This document shows positions 45,224 to 52,938 of a stretch of DNA of 64,000 bases, one piece after another. This DNA comes from Bradyrhizobium sp. PSBB068 (GTDB lineage: Bacteria; Pseudomonadota; Alphaproteobacteria; Rhizobiales; Xanthobacteraceae). The DNA is taken from contig CP069300.1 in assembly GCA_016839165.1 (NCBI GenBank), positions 3,162,001 through 3,226,000 on the forward strand, in the 5' to 3' direction. Both the position numbers and the translations under genes were made by a program. A model generated the notes under the pieces. That model saw only the letters and a program-made list of their open reading frames with translations. It ran no database searches and was not told the origin of the DNA. Each line of letters starts with the position of its first letter. Position 1 is the stretch's first letter.

Positions 45224-46294
45224 ATGGAAGTCCGGAAGATCATCCACATTGACATGGATGCGTTCTATGCGTCCGTCGAGCAGCGCGACAATCCGGAATT
45301 GCGCGGCAAACCGGTCGCCGTGGGGGGCTCCCGCGAGCGCGGCGTCGTAGCGGCCGCAAGCTATGAGGCGCGGAAGTTCGGCGTGCGGTCCGCAATGCCT
45401 TCGATCACGGCGCAGCGGCAGTGTCCCGATCTGATATTCGTGAAACCGCGCTTCGATGTCTACAAGGCGATCTCTTTGCAGATCCGAGCTATCTTTGCGG
45501 AGCACACGGAGGTCATCGAACCGCTTTCGCTCGACGAGGCCTATCTCGACGTTACGGAAAATCTGCAAGGGATCCCGCTGGCGAGGGACATTGCGCTCGC
45601 GATCAGAGCTAAGATCAAGACTGAGACCGGCCTCAACGCTTCGGCGGGTATCTCCTACAACAAGTTTCTTGCCAAGCTGGCGTCCGATTACCGGAAGCCG
45701 AACGGCCAATATGTCATCACGCCTGAGATGGGACCGGGTTTCGTCGAGACGCTGCCGGTCGGCAAATTCCACGGCATCGGACCCGCAACCAATGCGAAGA
45801 TGAACGCACTAGGTATCTTCACGGGGATGGATCTACGCCGTCAGGAACTGGCGCTTCTAGAGGCCAACTTCGGAAAGGCCGGGGCCTACTATTATTCGAT
45901 CTCCCGCGGGATAGACGAGCGACCGGTGCGGGCCAACCGCATCCGGAAATCTGTCGGTGCTGAAAACACGTTTGCGACGGACCTGACCGAATTCGAGCCG
46001 ATGGCCGCAGAGTTACAGCCTTTGATCGACAAGGTTTGGCGGCATTGCGAAAGCACCGGAAATCGGGGTCGGACAGTTACGCTGAAGGTGAAGTTCGCAG
46101 ATTTCGAGATCATTTCGCGCAGCCAATCACTGCCCGGTCCCGTCGATAGCCGGCTTGAATTGGAACGCGTGGCGATCGAATTGCTCGAAAAACTGATGCC
46201 GACGCCGAAGGCAGTCCGCCTGCTCGGGGTATCGATATCCGCTCTGCAGACCGACCGCGCTTCCGAAGCACCGCAGATGCTGCTGGAACTCTGA
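45224..46294 (+). CDS. dinB: DNA polymerase IV (Y-family)
   Basis: A 356-residue Y-family polymerase. The catalytic motifs are IIHIDMDAFYASVEQRDNPELRG and PLSLDEAYLDVTE, followed by the SAGISYNKFLAKLASDYRKPNG finger/thumb region and GIGPATNAKMNALGI helix-hairpin-helix. Length and order are normal for DinB. The last residues QMLLEL resemble a short hydrophobic clamp-binding tail. It does error-prone lesion bypass and stands next to the NHEJ ligase. I found no LexA box directly upstream. Confidence 0.94.
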   Translation: MEVRKIIHIDMDAFYASVEQRDNPELRGKPVAVGGSRERGVVAAASYEARKFGVRSAMPSITAQRQCPDLIFVKPRFDVYKAISLQIRAIFAEHTEVIEPLSLDEAYLDVTENLQGIPLARDIALAIRAKIKTETGLNASAGISYNKFLAKLASDYRKPNGQYVITPEMGPGFVETLPVGKFHGIGPATNAKMNALGIFTGMDLRRQELALLEANFGKAGAYYYSISRGIDERPVRANRIRKSVGAENTFATDLTEFEPMAAELQPLIDKVWRHCESTGNRGRTVTLKVKFADFEIISRSQSLPGPVDSRLELERVAIELLEKLMPTPKAVRLLGVSISALQTDRASEAPQMLLEL

Positions 46295-46462
46295 GCGATG
46301 CTACGACGTTCACACTCTGTGATGGAGCTTCCGGATTTTGGGCCTCGGGTCGTGGGCGTCATCCCGACAGGCCGGGCTTCGCGGCACGCAACAGGATAAA
46401 TGGCCTTTTAGTGAAAGGCTCAATATACTCGCCTCTGTAGTTTGGTTTTTTTGAGTAGCTTG

Positions 46463-47395
46463 ATGGTTAAGCGTGCCCCGATCCGCGTCCAGATCCCAGG
46501 CTCCAAGCCTTCGGAAATGCCAGGATTCATCAAGCCGCAACTGGCAACGCTTAAGTCCAAAGCCCCTAAAGGGAATTGGCTGCACGAGATTAAATACGAC
46601 GGCTACCGGGTTCAAATCCATCTGAATAAGGGGAAGCGGAAGGTCTACACCCGCAACGGGCTGGACTGGACAAAGCGGTTCTCCTTGATAGCTGGCGCCC
46701 TCGACCTATCCGGCCAGGCGATCATCGATGGGGAAGTGGTAGTCATCCACGAGGGGCGGACGAACTTTTCAGAACTCCAGGCCGAACTGGCGCGGGGTGA
46801 TCAGGATCGGCTCATTTTCTACGCGTTCGATCTCCTGTACCTCAACGGATATGACCTTCGCGGCACGCCTCAGATTGAGAGGAAGCGGGCACTTCAGAAG
46901 CTCCTGCAGGACATCGAAGTTCCGGTTCTGTACGGCGAGCATCTGATAGGTGACGGCCAAAAGATGTTCGAACATGCCGCCAAGCTGAATTGGGAAGGGA
47001 TCGTTTCCAAAAACCCGGACGCGCCCTACCGGTCGGACCGGAACGAAGCCTGGCTAAAGATCAAAACGGTTCAAAAAGGGAATTTTCCGGTCGTTGGATT
47101 TGTGAAGGACCCGACCGGTGTCGCTGCTCTGTATCTCGGGAGGAGGGACGGGAAAGACCTCGTTTATATGGGCAAGGTCGGGACCGGCTGGTCGCGGACG
47201 GTGTCGAGCCGAATTCGAAAACAACTCGATACCGTAGTGAGTCCGAAATCCAAACTCACCAAACCAATAAAGAAGCCTAAGGCAGTGTGGGTCGAGCCTG
47301 CGTTCACCGCCGAGGTCGAGTACCGGGACATTACCTCGGAAGGGCTGCTTCGGCAGAGCTCATTCAAGGCATTGTCGAAAAAAACTGGTCGGTAG
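46463..47395 (+). CDS. NHEJ ATP-dependent DNA ligase (LigD ligase-domain type)
   Basis: A 310-residue ATP-dependent ligase. The nucleotidyl-transfer lysine is Lys44 in HEIKYDGYRVQIH, followed by DGEVVV, FYAFDLLYL, EGIVSK and a C-terminal OB-fold (LVYMGKVGTGWS, VEYRDITSEGLLRQ.SFK). It lacks the polymerase and phosphoesterase domains of full LigD. The ATG at 46463 is preferred over a TTG 21 bases upstream. It works with Ku (50594) in end joining, but the two are separated by a RiPP cassette. Confidence 0.92.
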   Translation: MVKRAPIRVQIPGSKPSEMPGFIKPQLATLKSKAPKGNWLHEIKYDGYRVQIHLNKGKRKVYTRNGLDWTKRFSLIAGALDLSGQAIIDGEVVVIHEGRTNFSELQAELARGDQDRLIFYAFDLLYLNGYDLRGTPQIERKRALQKLLQDIEVPVLYGEHLIGDGQKMFEHAAKLNWEGIVSKNPDAPYRSDRNEAWLKIKTVQKGNFPVVGFVKDPTGVAALYLGRRDGKDLVYMGKVGTGWSRTVSSRIRKQLDTVVSPKSKLTKPIKKPKAVWVEPAFTAEVEYRDITSEGLLRQSSFKALSKKTGR

Positions 47396-47802
47396 GGGCC
47401 GGCGGCGATAACCCTCAGCGTGGACTACCTGCGCCGACAGCGGGAGGGCCGACGAGCGCGCCGATTACGTCCTCCGTCATAAGACTGGAAGCAGGAACGT
47501 GCCGGTCGTATTCGTTGGCGATGTCCAACCAGGTCTGAACACCCAGACGCTGGGAGAAATCCCTGCCTCCCAAATCGCGCGGCAACCGGTTTGGGCAGGC
47601 GATCGCCCAACCGAAAGGAAGCTCGTCCAGCTTCTTGAACGAGATGTTACCGGAAGGGCGACGTGTTGCGGCTCCGACGGAACCATGACGTCTCGAAACT
47701 GCCGGTGACTCACGTACCGCCTCCCGGCGCGCCGCGCGCAAGAGTGGACTTGACGAATACAAATAGTATGCGACCATAGGTTGTTAAGGACGGGAGGTAG
47801 CA
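47396..47802. other. Intergenic with possible gene remnant on minus strand
   Basis: The minus strand between about 47660 and 47415 reads protein-like (KLDELPFGWAIACPNRLPRD, GVQTWLDIANEYDRHV, SLMTEDVIGALVGPP) but has no credible start or family. It may be the tail of a lost gene. The plus strand holds TTGACG at 47750-47755 and the Shine-Dalgarno GGGAGG at 47792-47797 for the precursor gene. Confidence 0.35.
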
Positions 47803-47997
47803 ATGGCCAAAAAGCCCAAAGTGAGTCTGATCGTCTCTGACGACAAGAACGTCAAACTGAAGGTCCGACCAGGCAAGCTCAACATCGTTCAGGTCGAGAC
47901 GATCACTCCGGACCTCAAGAAGGCCGGCCGTGTTGGGGCGCGACTTTGCGGGTACGGCACGAATATGTGCCTCGCCATCATCGATATCGACAAGTGA
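47803..47997 (+). CDS. Probable RiPP precursor peptide
   Basis: A 64-residue peptide. Residues 1-45 are a lysine-rich leader (MAKKPKVSLIVSDDKNVKLK...); the C-terminus RLCGYGTNMCLAIIDIDK has two cysteines (49 and 56) around a Gly/Thr/Asn loop, the kind of core modified by radical SAM enzymes. A strong GGGAGG lies 5 bases before the ATG. Its stop overlaps the GTG start of a radical SAM/SPASM gene (GTGA at 47994-47997), which is the best evidence that it is the substrate. No protease or exporter gene follows. The precursor family is not one I recognise. Confidence 0.72.
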   Translation: MAKKPKVSLIVSDDKNVKLKVRPGKLNIVQVETITPDLKKAGRVGARLCGYGTNMCLAIIDIDK

Positions 47998-49424
47998 CGG
48001 CAGGGCGGCATCGTCTGCGATCGTCACGATACAGCTTTTGCGTTCCGATTGGCGACGACAGCGTATTGTATAATGCGGTTACGGGAGCCTCCGTCCGGAT
48101 GGCAGGCGGCGACGCGCGCGAGCTTGCGCTGCTCCTCTGTGGTCCTCCACGGAAGGTGGCGACCAAAAACATTCCGAGCGCACTTCTGACTACTCTGCGG
48201 CGAGGCGGGTTTCTCGTCGAGCACACTTTCGACGAACTCGCGACGATCCGCGAGCGTTACAAGCGTGCGCGCGGCCGGACTCCGATGGTTCTTACGTTAA
48301 CGACCACGCAGGATTGCAACCTCGGCTGCTACTATTGCTACGAGGAAAGATCCCGCGACGCCCTGGCCGAAAGCGATGTGCCCTCGGTGGTTGGCTGGAC
48401 CCGGCAGCGTCTTGCAGCGTCGGGAAAAGACAGTCTTCACGTCGACTGGTATGGAGGCGAACCGCTCCTCAACATCGACTTCATCGATGCTGCGTCTGGG
48501 GCACTCCAATCGCTTTGCGAAGAAATGGGAGTCAGCTATTCCGCCTCCGTTATCTCGAACGGGACATGTTGGCCCGACGATGTCGCCGGGTTCGTCCGGC
48601 AGCACCGCATTCGACAGGTGCAGATCTCGTTCGACGGGCTCAAGGCAAATCACGACAAGAGAAGGCGATATCGAAAGGGAAGGGCGCCGGATCCGTCCGT
48701 TTCCTCTTTCGAGCAGGCGGCCGCCGTTGTCGATCGACTGCTCGACGTAGTGCGCGTCGACCTGAGGTTCAATGCCGACCACGGAAACCAGGGCGATCTG
48801 GAGGCCTTCATCGAATTCTGCAGGGATCGCGGTTGGTTCGATAGGCCCTTTCCTTGCATCTTCCAGCTCGCCCGGATATCTGACTTTTCCGAGCGCGCGG
48901 GCTTCCTAAGTCGCTCCAAACTTCCCGAGGAGGAGTTCGAGAGGCTTCGCGAAACATCTCGCCAGATGGTCCCGCATGAGGCGATGTTGGACGAGACGAC
49001 GACTCGCTCACTCTATCCGCTGCCACGGACCTCGGTCTGCGCGGCTCTCGCGGACGATTCCATCGTGATCGGAGCCGATGGCAACCACTACCGATGCGGG
49101 CTTCAGGTCGGCGAAAAGCAACGGCCGGTCGCCATACGCGGGGCCGAGGGTGAAATGACGCCAGGCCGCGACGCGGAGTGGTGGACCGCCTTCGACCCTA
49201 CGCTCCAGCCGAACTGTAGCCGCTGCTCGTTCCTGCCGGTCTGTTGGGGTGGCTGTCCGAAGAAGCACCTTGAAGGAGATTCGCATTCCCTACATGAGCA
49301 GAGCCTCTACTGGCGCAAGGCGCTGCCACAGAAAATCGCCTGGCAGTTTGGTGTGGCCCTGGAAGAGAGTACTTTCAGTTTCACCGAAGCCGATCAGTTT
49401 CGACCAGTTTTGCTCGAAAGGTGA
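47994..49424 (+). CDS. Radical SAM/SPASM peptide maturase
   Basis: A 476-residue enzyme. Residues 1-95 form an N-terminal domain (SFCVPIGDDSVLYNAVTGAS) that probably binds the leader. The radical SAM motif is DCNLGCYYCYEE (Cys108, 112, 115), with WYGGEPLLN (SAM-binding GGE). The C-terminal SPASM clusters include SVCAALADDSIVIGADGNHY, CGLQ and CSRCSFLPVCWGGCP. Such enzymes install thioether, C-C or similar crosslinks in RiPPs. The GTG start overlaps the precursor stop, which fits translational coupling. The type of crosslink cannot be read from the sequence. Confidence 0.85.
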   Translation: MTAGRHRLRSSRYSFCVPIGDDSVLYNAVTGASVRMAGGDARELALLLCGPPRKVATKNIPSALLTTLRRGGFLVEHTFDELATIRERYKRARGRTPMVLTLTTTQDCNLGCYYCYEERSRDALAESDVPSVVGWTRQRLAASGKDSLHVDWYGGEPLLNIDFIDAASGALQSLCEEMGVSYSASVISNGTCWPDDVAGFVRQHRIRQVQISFDGLKANHDKRRRYRKGRAPDPSVSSFEQAAAVVDRLLDVVRVDLRFNADHGNQGDLEAFIEFCRDRGWFDRPFPCIFQLARISDFSERAGFLSRSKLPEEEFERLRETSRQMVPHEAMLDETTTRSLYPLPRTSVCAALADDSIVIGADGNHYRCGLQVGEKQRPVAIRGAEGEMTPGRDAEWWTAFDPTLQPNCSRCSFLPVCWGGCPKKHLEGDSHSLHEQSLYWRKALPQKIAWQFGVALEESTFSFTEADQFRPVLLER

Positions 49425-49567
49425 ACGGGGCCTGATTTCGCTTGGCCTACCAGAAACGGTGTACTGCCACATTCCGCGCATGCGGGTGCCGATATCCACC
49501 TTGGGTCCTTGGCTCAGGCACGTGCAGCGGTACCGGCCGGCGCGAGCGGCCAAGCCGTGATCGCAGC

Positions 49568-50028
49568 CTAGACGTCCCCTCGAGGATGACGTGGCTGCCA
49601 ACCAAGTTGGAGCAAGGTCGCGGAGGGCGCCGCCCGGCCTTGGCGCACTTGCGGCAGCGCAGGCGGCTTGCAAGATCGTGCACGAAGGTGGTCGGCGGAT
49701 GCTTGAGGGCTGCCAGATCGACGTCGTTCGGGGTCTTGCACCGTGAACACTGGATTTCCAGCCAGGGAAAGCCGCCGTTGATCGCCTGATCAATGGTTGG
49801 CGAGGGGTCGATCGGCTCGCCATCGCTCCACATCCGCTCGTTCCAGCTTTCGCAGAGCAATCTATCGGCCTGCTGGATCAGCGCAGCGCCCTTGGTTCGC
49901 ATCTCGGCTGATTGCGTAGCCAGTATGCCGGTCATCGCGCGTGCTTTCCCTAATTCCTTCGTCAGAGCCTTTCGGTCTCCGCCTGACAGCGGTGTGGGGT
50001 GGTGTTTTGACGCCATCCGGACATCCAA
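49568..50028 (-). pseudogene. Zinc-ribbon hypothetical protein, probably frameshifted
   Basis: The frame from 50028 gives a rhizobial-type conserved protein with CSRCKTPNDVDLAALKHPPT, VHDLASRLRCRKCAKAGRRP, two CXXC pairs that form a zinc ribbon. After RRP the expected ATLLQLGWQPRHP continues in the next frame to a TAG at 49568, implying one lost base near 49640. Read without correction, the frame runs to 49447 with an unrelated Arg-rich tail. Function unknown; such genes often sit near ku. Confidence 0.6.
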
Positions 50029-50053
50029 GCGCAGACCAAACTCGGGGTGCAGG

Positions 50054-50449
50054 CTAGGTCATGTCAAATCCCGGCCAGCACCCGTCTTCTTCGTGTCTTC
50101 CGGTGCGCTGCTGGCAGGTGTTGTCGAGCAGTCGCTGCGCGACGTCCTTCCAGACCGCTTTGCCGCCATACAATCGGACTGCATCGGCGGTCTGGATTTC
50201 GACGGTCCGCTCGCAGCGGCGGCAGGAGATCCGCAGCACGTGGTGCTGAATCTCGGAAAGACGTCGCTGCCGCATCTGGGCGCCGGTCGCATCGGCGCGA
50301 GGGTCTTTGAGGACCGATTCCCAATATTCCGCCGGGAGGGGAGCATCCGGAGCCGCAGCGGAGGAGCGCCGCCTGCGGACGGCTTCAGCGGCCAGCTTTT
50401 CCATCTGCTTTGGGGTCGGCATGCGCCAGCTCGCGGGTCGGTCGGACAT
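50054..50449 (-). CDS. Small zinc-ribbon hypothetical protein
   Basis: A 131-residue protein with LRISCRRCERTVEIQ (CXXC) and a later cysteine in LLDNTC, likely a second half of a zinc ribbon. A charged N-terminal helix (PKQMEKLAAEAVRRRRSS) precedes it. The start lies 10 bases from an SOS box at 50459-50473, so it should be LexA-controlled, divergently from ku. The role is unknown; DNA binding is a guess from the ribbon and the basic helix. Confidence 0.7.
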   Translation of the reverse strand: MSDRPASWRMPTPKQMEKLAAEAVRRRRSSAAAPDAPLPAEYWESVLKDPRADATGAQMRQRRLSEIQHHVLRISCRRCERTVEIQTADAVRLYGGKAVWKDVAQRLLDNTCQQRTGRHEEDGCWPGFDMT

Positions 50450-50458
50450 TATGAATTA

Positions 50459-50473
50459 GAACATAAAGAGAAC
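50459..50473. promoter_or_regulatory. SOS (LexA) box before ku and zinc-ribbon gene
   Basis: GAACATAAAGAGAAC (opposite strand GTTCTCTTTATGTTC) is a near-ideal alphaproteobacterial LexA site. It lies 10 bases from the minus-strand zinc-ribbon start and about 120 bases before ku. Confidence 0.78.
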
Positions 50474-50593
50474 GAAAGTCGAGTCTGATCGAGCCGCTCC
50501 GTGAAAAAAACCTCCTGTTGGAAAGGTCGCGATGTCGGAACCAAGCCAGGCCATTCGTCTTGAATCCGACATCAGTAATGGAGTTCCACCGCA

Positions 50594-51523
50594 ATGGCTC
50601 CCCGAGCTAATTGGAAAGGCTTCCTGCGTCTTTCCCTCGTCACCTGTCCGGTAGCGCTCTATCCGGCCACGTCGGAATCCGAAAAGGTCTCCTTCAACCA
50701 GCTCAACCGGAAGACCGGCCATCGCATCAAGTACGCCAAGGTGGACGCCGACACCGGCGAGGAGGTCGCCAACGAGGACATCGTCAAGGGTTACAAGGTT
50801 GACACCGACACCTTCATTGAGCTGACGAAGGAAGAGCTTGAGAACGTCGCGCTGGAATCGACGCGAACCATCGAGATCGACGAATTCGTCGACCGCAGCG
50901 AGATCGATCCGCGATATCTGATCCGCCCATACTATTTGGTGCCGGACGGGAAGGTCGGCCACGACGCCTTCGCCGTCATACGTGAAACCATCCGAGAGAT
51001 GAACAAGGTCGCGATCGGGCGCGTGGTGCTGACCAATCGGGAGCACATCGTCGCGCTCGATCCGCTCGGCAAGGGCCTAATGGGAACGCTGCTGCGCTAT
51101 CCCTACGAGGTGCGTTCTGCGGACGAATATTTCGACGACATTCAGGACGTAAAGGTCACAAAGGACATGCTTGATCTCGCCAGGCATATCGTCAACCAGA
51201 AGACGGGCCACTTCGAGCCGAGCAAGTTCGAAGATCAGTACGAAAATGCCCTCATCGATCTCATCAACCAGAAGCGCGCCGGCAAACCCATCACCGCGAA
51301 AGAGCGCCCCCGCGGGGAGAACGTGGTGGATTTGATGGACGCGTTGCGCAACAGCATCGGCGGAGAAGCAGCCCGGCTTGAGCCTTCAAAAAAATCGGCT
51401 AAGAAGCCCAAGAAGGCAACGCCTGGTCAGAAGGAAATGCTCATGCCGATCGCCGGCAAGAAAACGGCGAAGGAAGCCGCGGCAAAGAAGCCGGTGGCCA
51501 GACCGCAGCGGAAGTCAGCCTAG
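50594..51523 (+). CDS. ku: Non-homologous end joining protein Ku
   Basis: A 309-residue bacterial Ku. It begins MAPRANWKGFLRLSLVTCPV with VSFNQLNRKTGHRIKYAK, SEIDPRYLIRPYYLVPD and MGTLLRYPYEVR, the conserved Ku core that encircles DNA ends. The C-terminal 50 residues are lysine/alanine-rich, as in many rhizobial Ku proteins, and add DNA binding. It recruits LigD-type ligase to double-strand breaks. An SOS box upstream suggests induction by DNA damage, which is unusual for ku. The TolA-like gene follows. Confidence 0.95.
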   Translation: MAPRANWKGFLRLSLVTCPVALYPATSESEKVSFNQLNRKTGHRIKYAKVDADTGEEVANEDIVKGYKVDTDTFIELTKEELENVALESTRTIEIDEFVDRSEIDPRYLIRPYYLVPDGKVGHDAFAVIRETIREMNKVAIGRVVLTNREHIVALDPLGKGLMGTLLRYPYEVRSADEYFDDIQDVKVTKDMLDLARHIVNQKTGHFEPSKFEDQYENALIDLINQKRAGKPITAKERPRGENVVDLMDALRNSIGGEAARLEPSKKSAKKPKKATPGQKEMLMPIAGKKTAKEAAAKKPVARPQRKSA

Positions 51524-51641
51524 AGCTTGTCGATTCCAACTGAATACTACCGGCATGGCATTTCGTGTCTTGATCATCGGTGGACGGGCATGTAGCGGCT
51601 GCGGTGATGCATGCGTTGGCTGCTGACCCCGGAAACGTCTT

Positions 51642-52259
51642 ATGGCGAGAAAACTGAAGACCTACCAGACTTCGCTGGGGTTCTTCGACCTGGCGATCGC
51701 CGCCCCATCGATGAAGGCGGCTCTGGAAGCATGGGGTGCCGACAGCAATCTCTTCCATCAGGGTGCGGCGAAGGATAGCGACGATCCGGACGTCATCGCT
51801 GCAACAATGGCGAAGCCTGGCATCGTTCTCAGGCGGCCCGTTGGGTCTAGCGGATCTTTCGGGGAGCGTGCCGAACTGCCCAGAAATCTGGGTGAGGGCG
51901 GAAGACCGACGAAGGCCGCCGGCAAGTCGAAAGGCAGTAAGACGAAGAAGGCTTCCTCTCGTCCCGTCGACAAGGCGGCGGGGCGAAAGGCCGCTCTCGC
52001 ATTCGAAAAGGAGCAGAAGCGGCGCGAGCGCGAACGGGCGAGCGAAGAAGCCGCCAGGCAGAAGGAGTGTGAACGCCGGCAGCAGGCGGTCGACAAGGCA
52101 CAGGCGGCGTTGGAGAAGGCCGAGGAAGTGCACACCAGGAAAGCCACGAACATCCAAGTCGAGGTGGAGGCTCTCGAGAAGAGATCGCGAGAGGAAGACG
52201 CCCGCTGGGAGAAGGAGAGGGAGCGATTGGAAGGCGCGCTGCGGCGCGCACGGGGCTAG
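51642..52259 (+). CDS. TolA-like coiled-coil protein next to ku
   Basis: A 205-residue protein. The N-terminal 65 residues (KLKTYQTSLGFFDLAIAAPS, SMKAALEAWGADSNLFHQG) form a small conserved domain, and the C-terminal 110 are a Lys/Glu/Arg/Ala-rich coiled coil (EKEQKRRERERASEEAARQ). This gene is commonly found beside ku or dinB-type genes in Bradyrhizobium relatives and often labelled TolA-like, but it has no membrane anchor. A DNA-repair accessory role is inferred from position. Confidence 0.75.
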   Translation: MARKLKTYQTSLGFFDLAIAAPSMKAALEAWGADSNLFHQGAAKDSDDPDVIAATMAKPGIVLRRPVGSSGSFGERAELPRNLGEGGRPTKAAGKSKGSKTKKASSRPVDKAAGRKAALAFEKEQKRRERERASEEAARQKECERRQQAVDKAQAALEKAEEVHTRKATNIQVEVEALEKRSREEDARWEKERERLEGALRRARG

Positions 52260-52466
52260 GCCGCTCTAAGGGCCGGCCACTGGCTGTCGGCTTGGTCCGC
52301 ACGGATGCGAGGTCTCAGTCGCTTCCTGCAGGTCAACGACCGACCGAGCCGCTATGCAAGGCCATGTGCATAAACGGCTGGTCCGATTGCCTAGGTATTG
52401 TGTCGTCTCTCAACCACGGACAAATCGCCGAGCATGTGGCCTTGAGAGACTTTTCAGATTCCGAAA

Positions 52467-52532
52467 TTACTTTTTCTTCTTAGCGGTCTTCTTCTTCGCA
52501 GCCTTTTTCGCCTTCTTTGCTTTCTTCGCCAT
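52467..52532 (-). CDS. 21-residue lysine/alanine peptide (histone H1-like)
   Basis: The minus-strand frame from 52532 to 52467 encodes 21 residues that are almost only Lys and Ala with one Met and one Thr, starting MAKKAKKAKKAAKK. An AGAGGG Shine-Dalgarno lies 5 bases before the ATG and a TAA ends it. It resembles the tail of histone H1-like proteins. The clean start signal supports expression; the function is unknown. Confidence 0.5.
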   Translation of the reverse strand: MAKKAKKAKKAAKKKTAKKKK

Positions 52533-52938
52533 AATGCCCTCTCGATGTTGCCTCGAAGGCGGCGCTGAGAATCAGCACACGCGCAAACAGATTACACCAA
52601 AAGGCTTAAATTTCATTGATGGCTCGGCCCGCGTGTCTCGATGCGGAAGTCCCAAGTAGTTGCGCGGTACGCTGCGATCTCGCATCTACCCGTGCTCCTC
52701 ACATTCCCGGATTGCATCCGCTTCCAACAGAACCGATAAAGCCCACCGTCCAGCGAGCGAAACGCGGCCCGCCGCTCCTTCATAACCGGCATTGAATCAC
52801 GCCTCTCGCCACTCGATACGAAACCTTGAGGGCGCGAACCGTTCGGCTGGTAACACATGGCAGGGATTCGAAATTGGAGTGGGTCGAGCGGCCAGAGGGC
52901 TCCGAGGACCGTCGAGCCCGAGCCCCCGCTTGAAGCAC
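52533..52938. other. Intergenic stretch, no supportable gene
   Basis: A minus-strand frame across 52613-53011 overlaps the next gene and has no recognisable features. I see no confident gene or RNA here. Confidence 0.4.

Noticed and set aside
47415..47777. Minus-strand frame upstream of the RiPP precursor as a real gene
   Set aside because: The C-terminal half is protein-like, but the N-terminal half is not and no start signal or family is apparent; noted only as a possible remnant.
52850..52900. tRNA-like T-loop (GATTCGAA) near the HEPN-like gene
   Set aside because: The flanking bases cannot form T-arm or acceptor stems on either strand, so I do not call a tRNA or att site.
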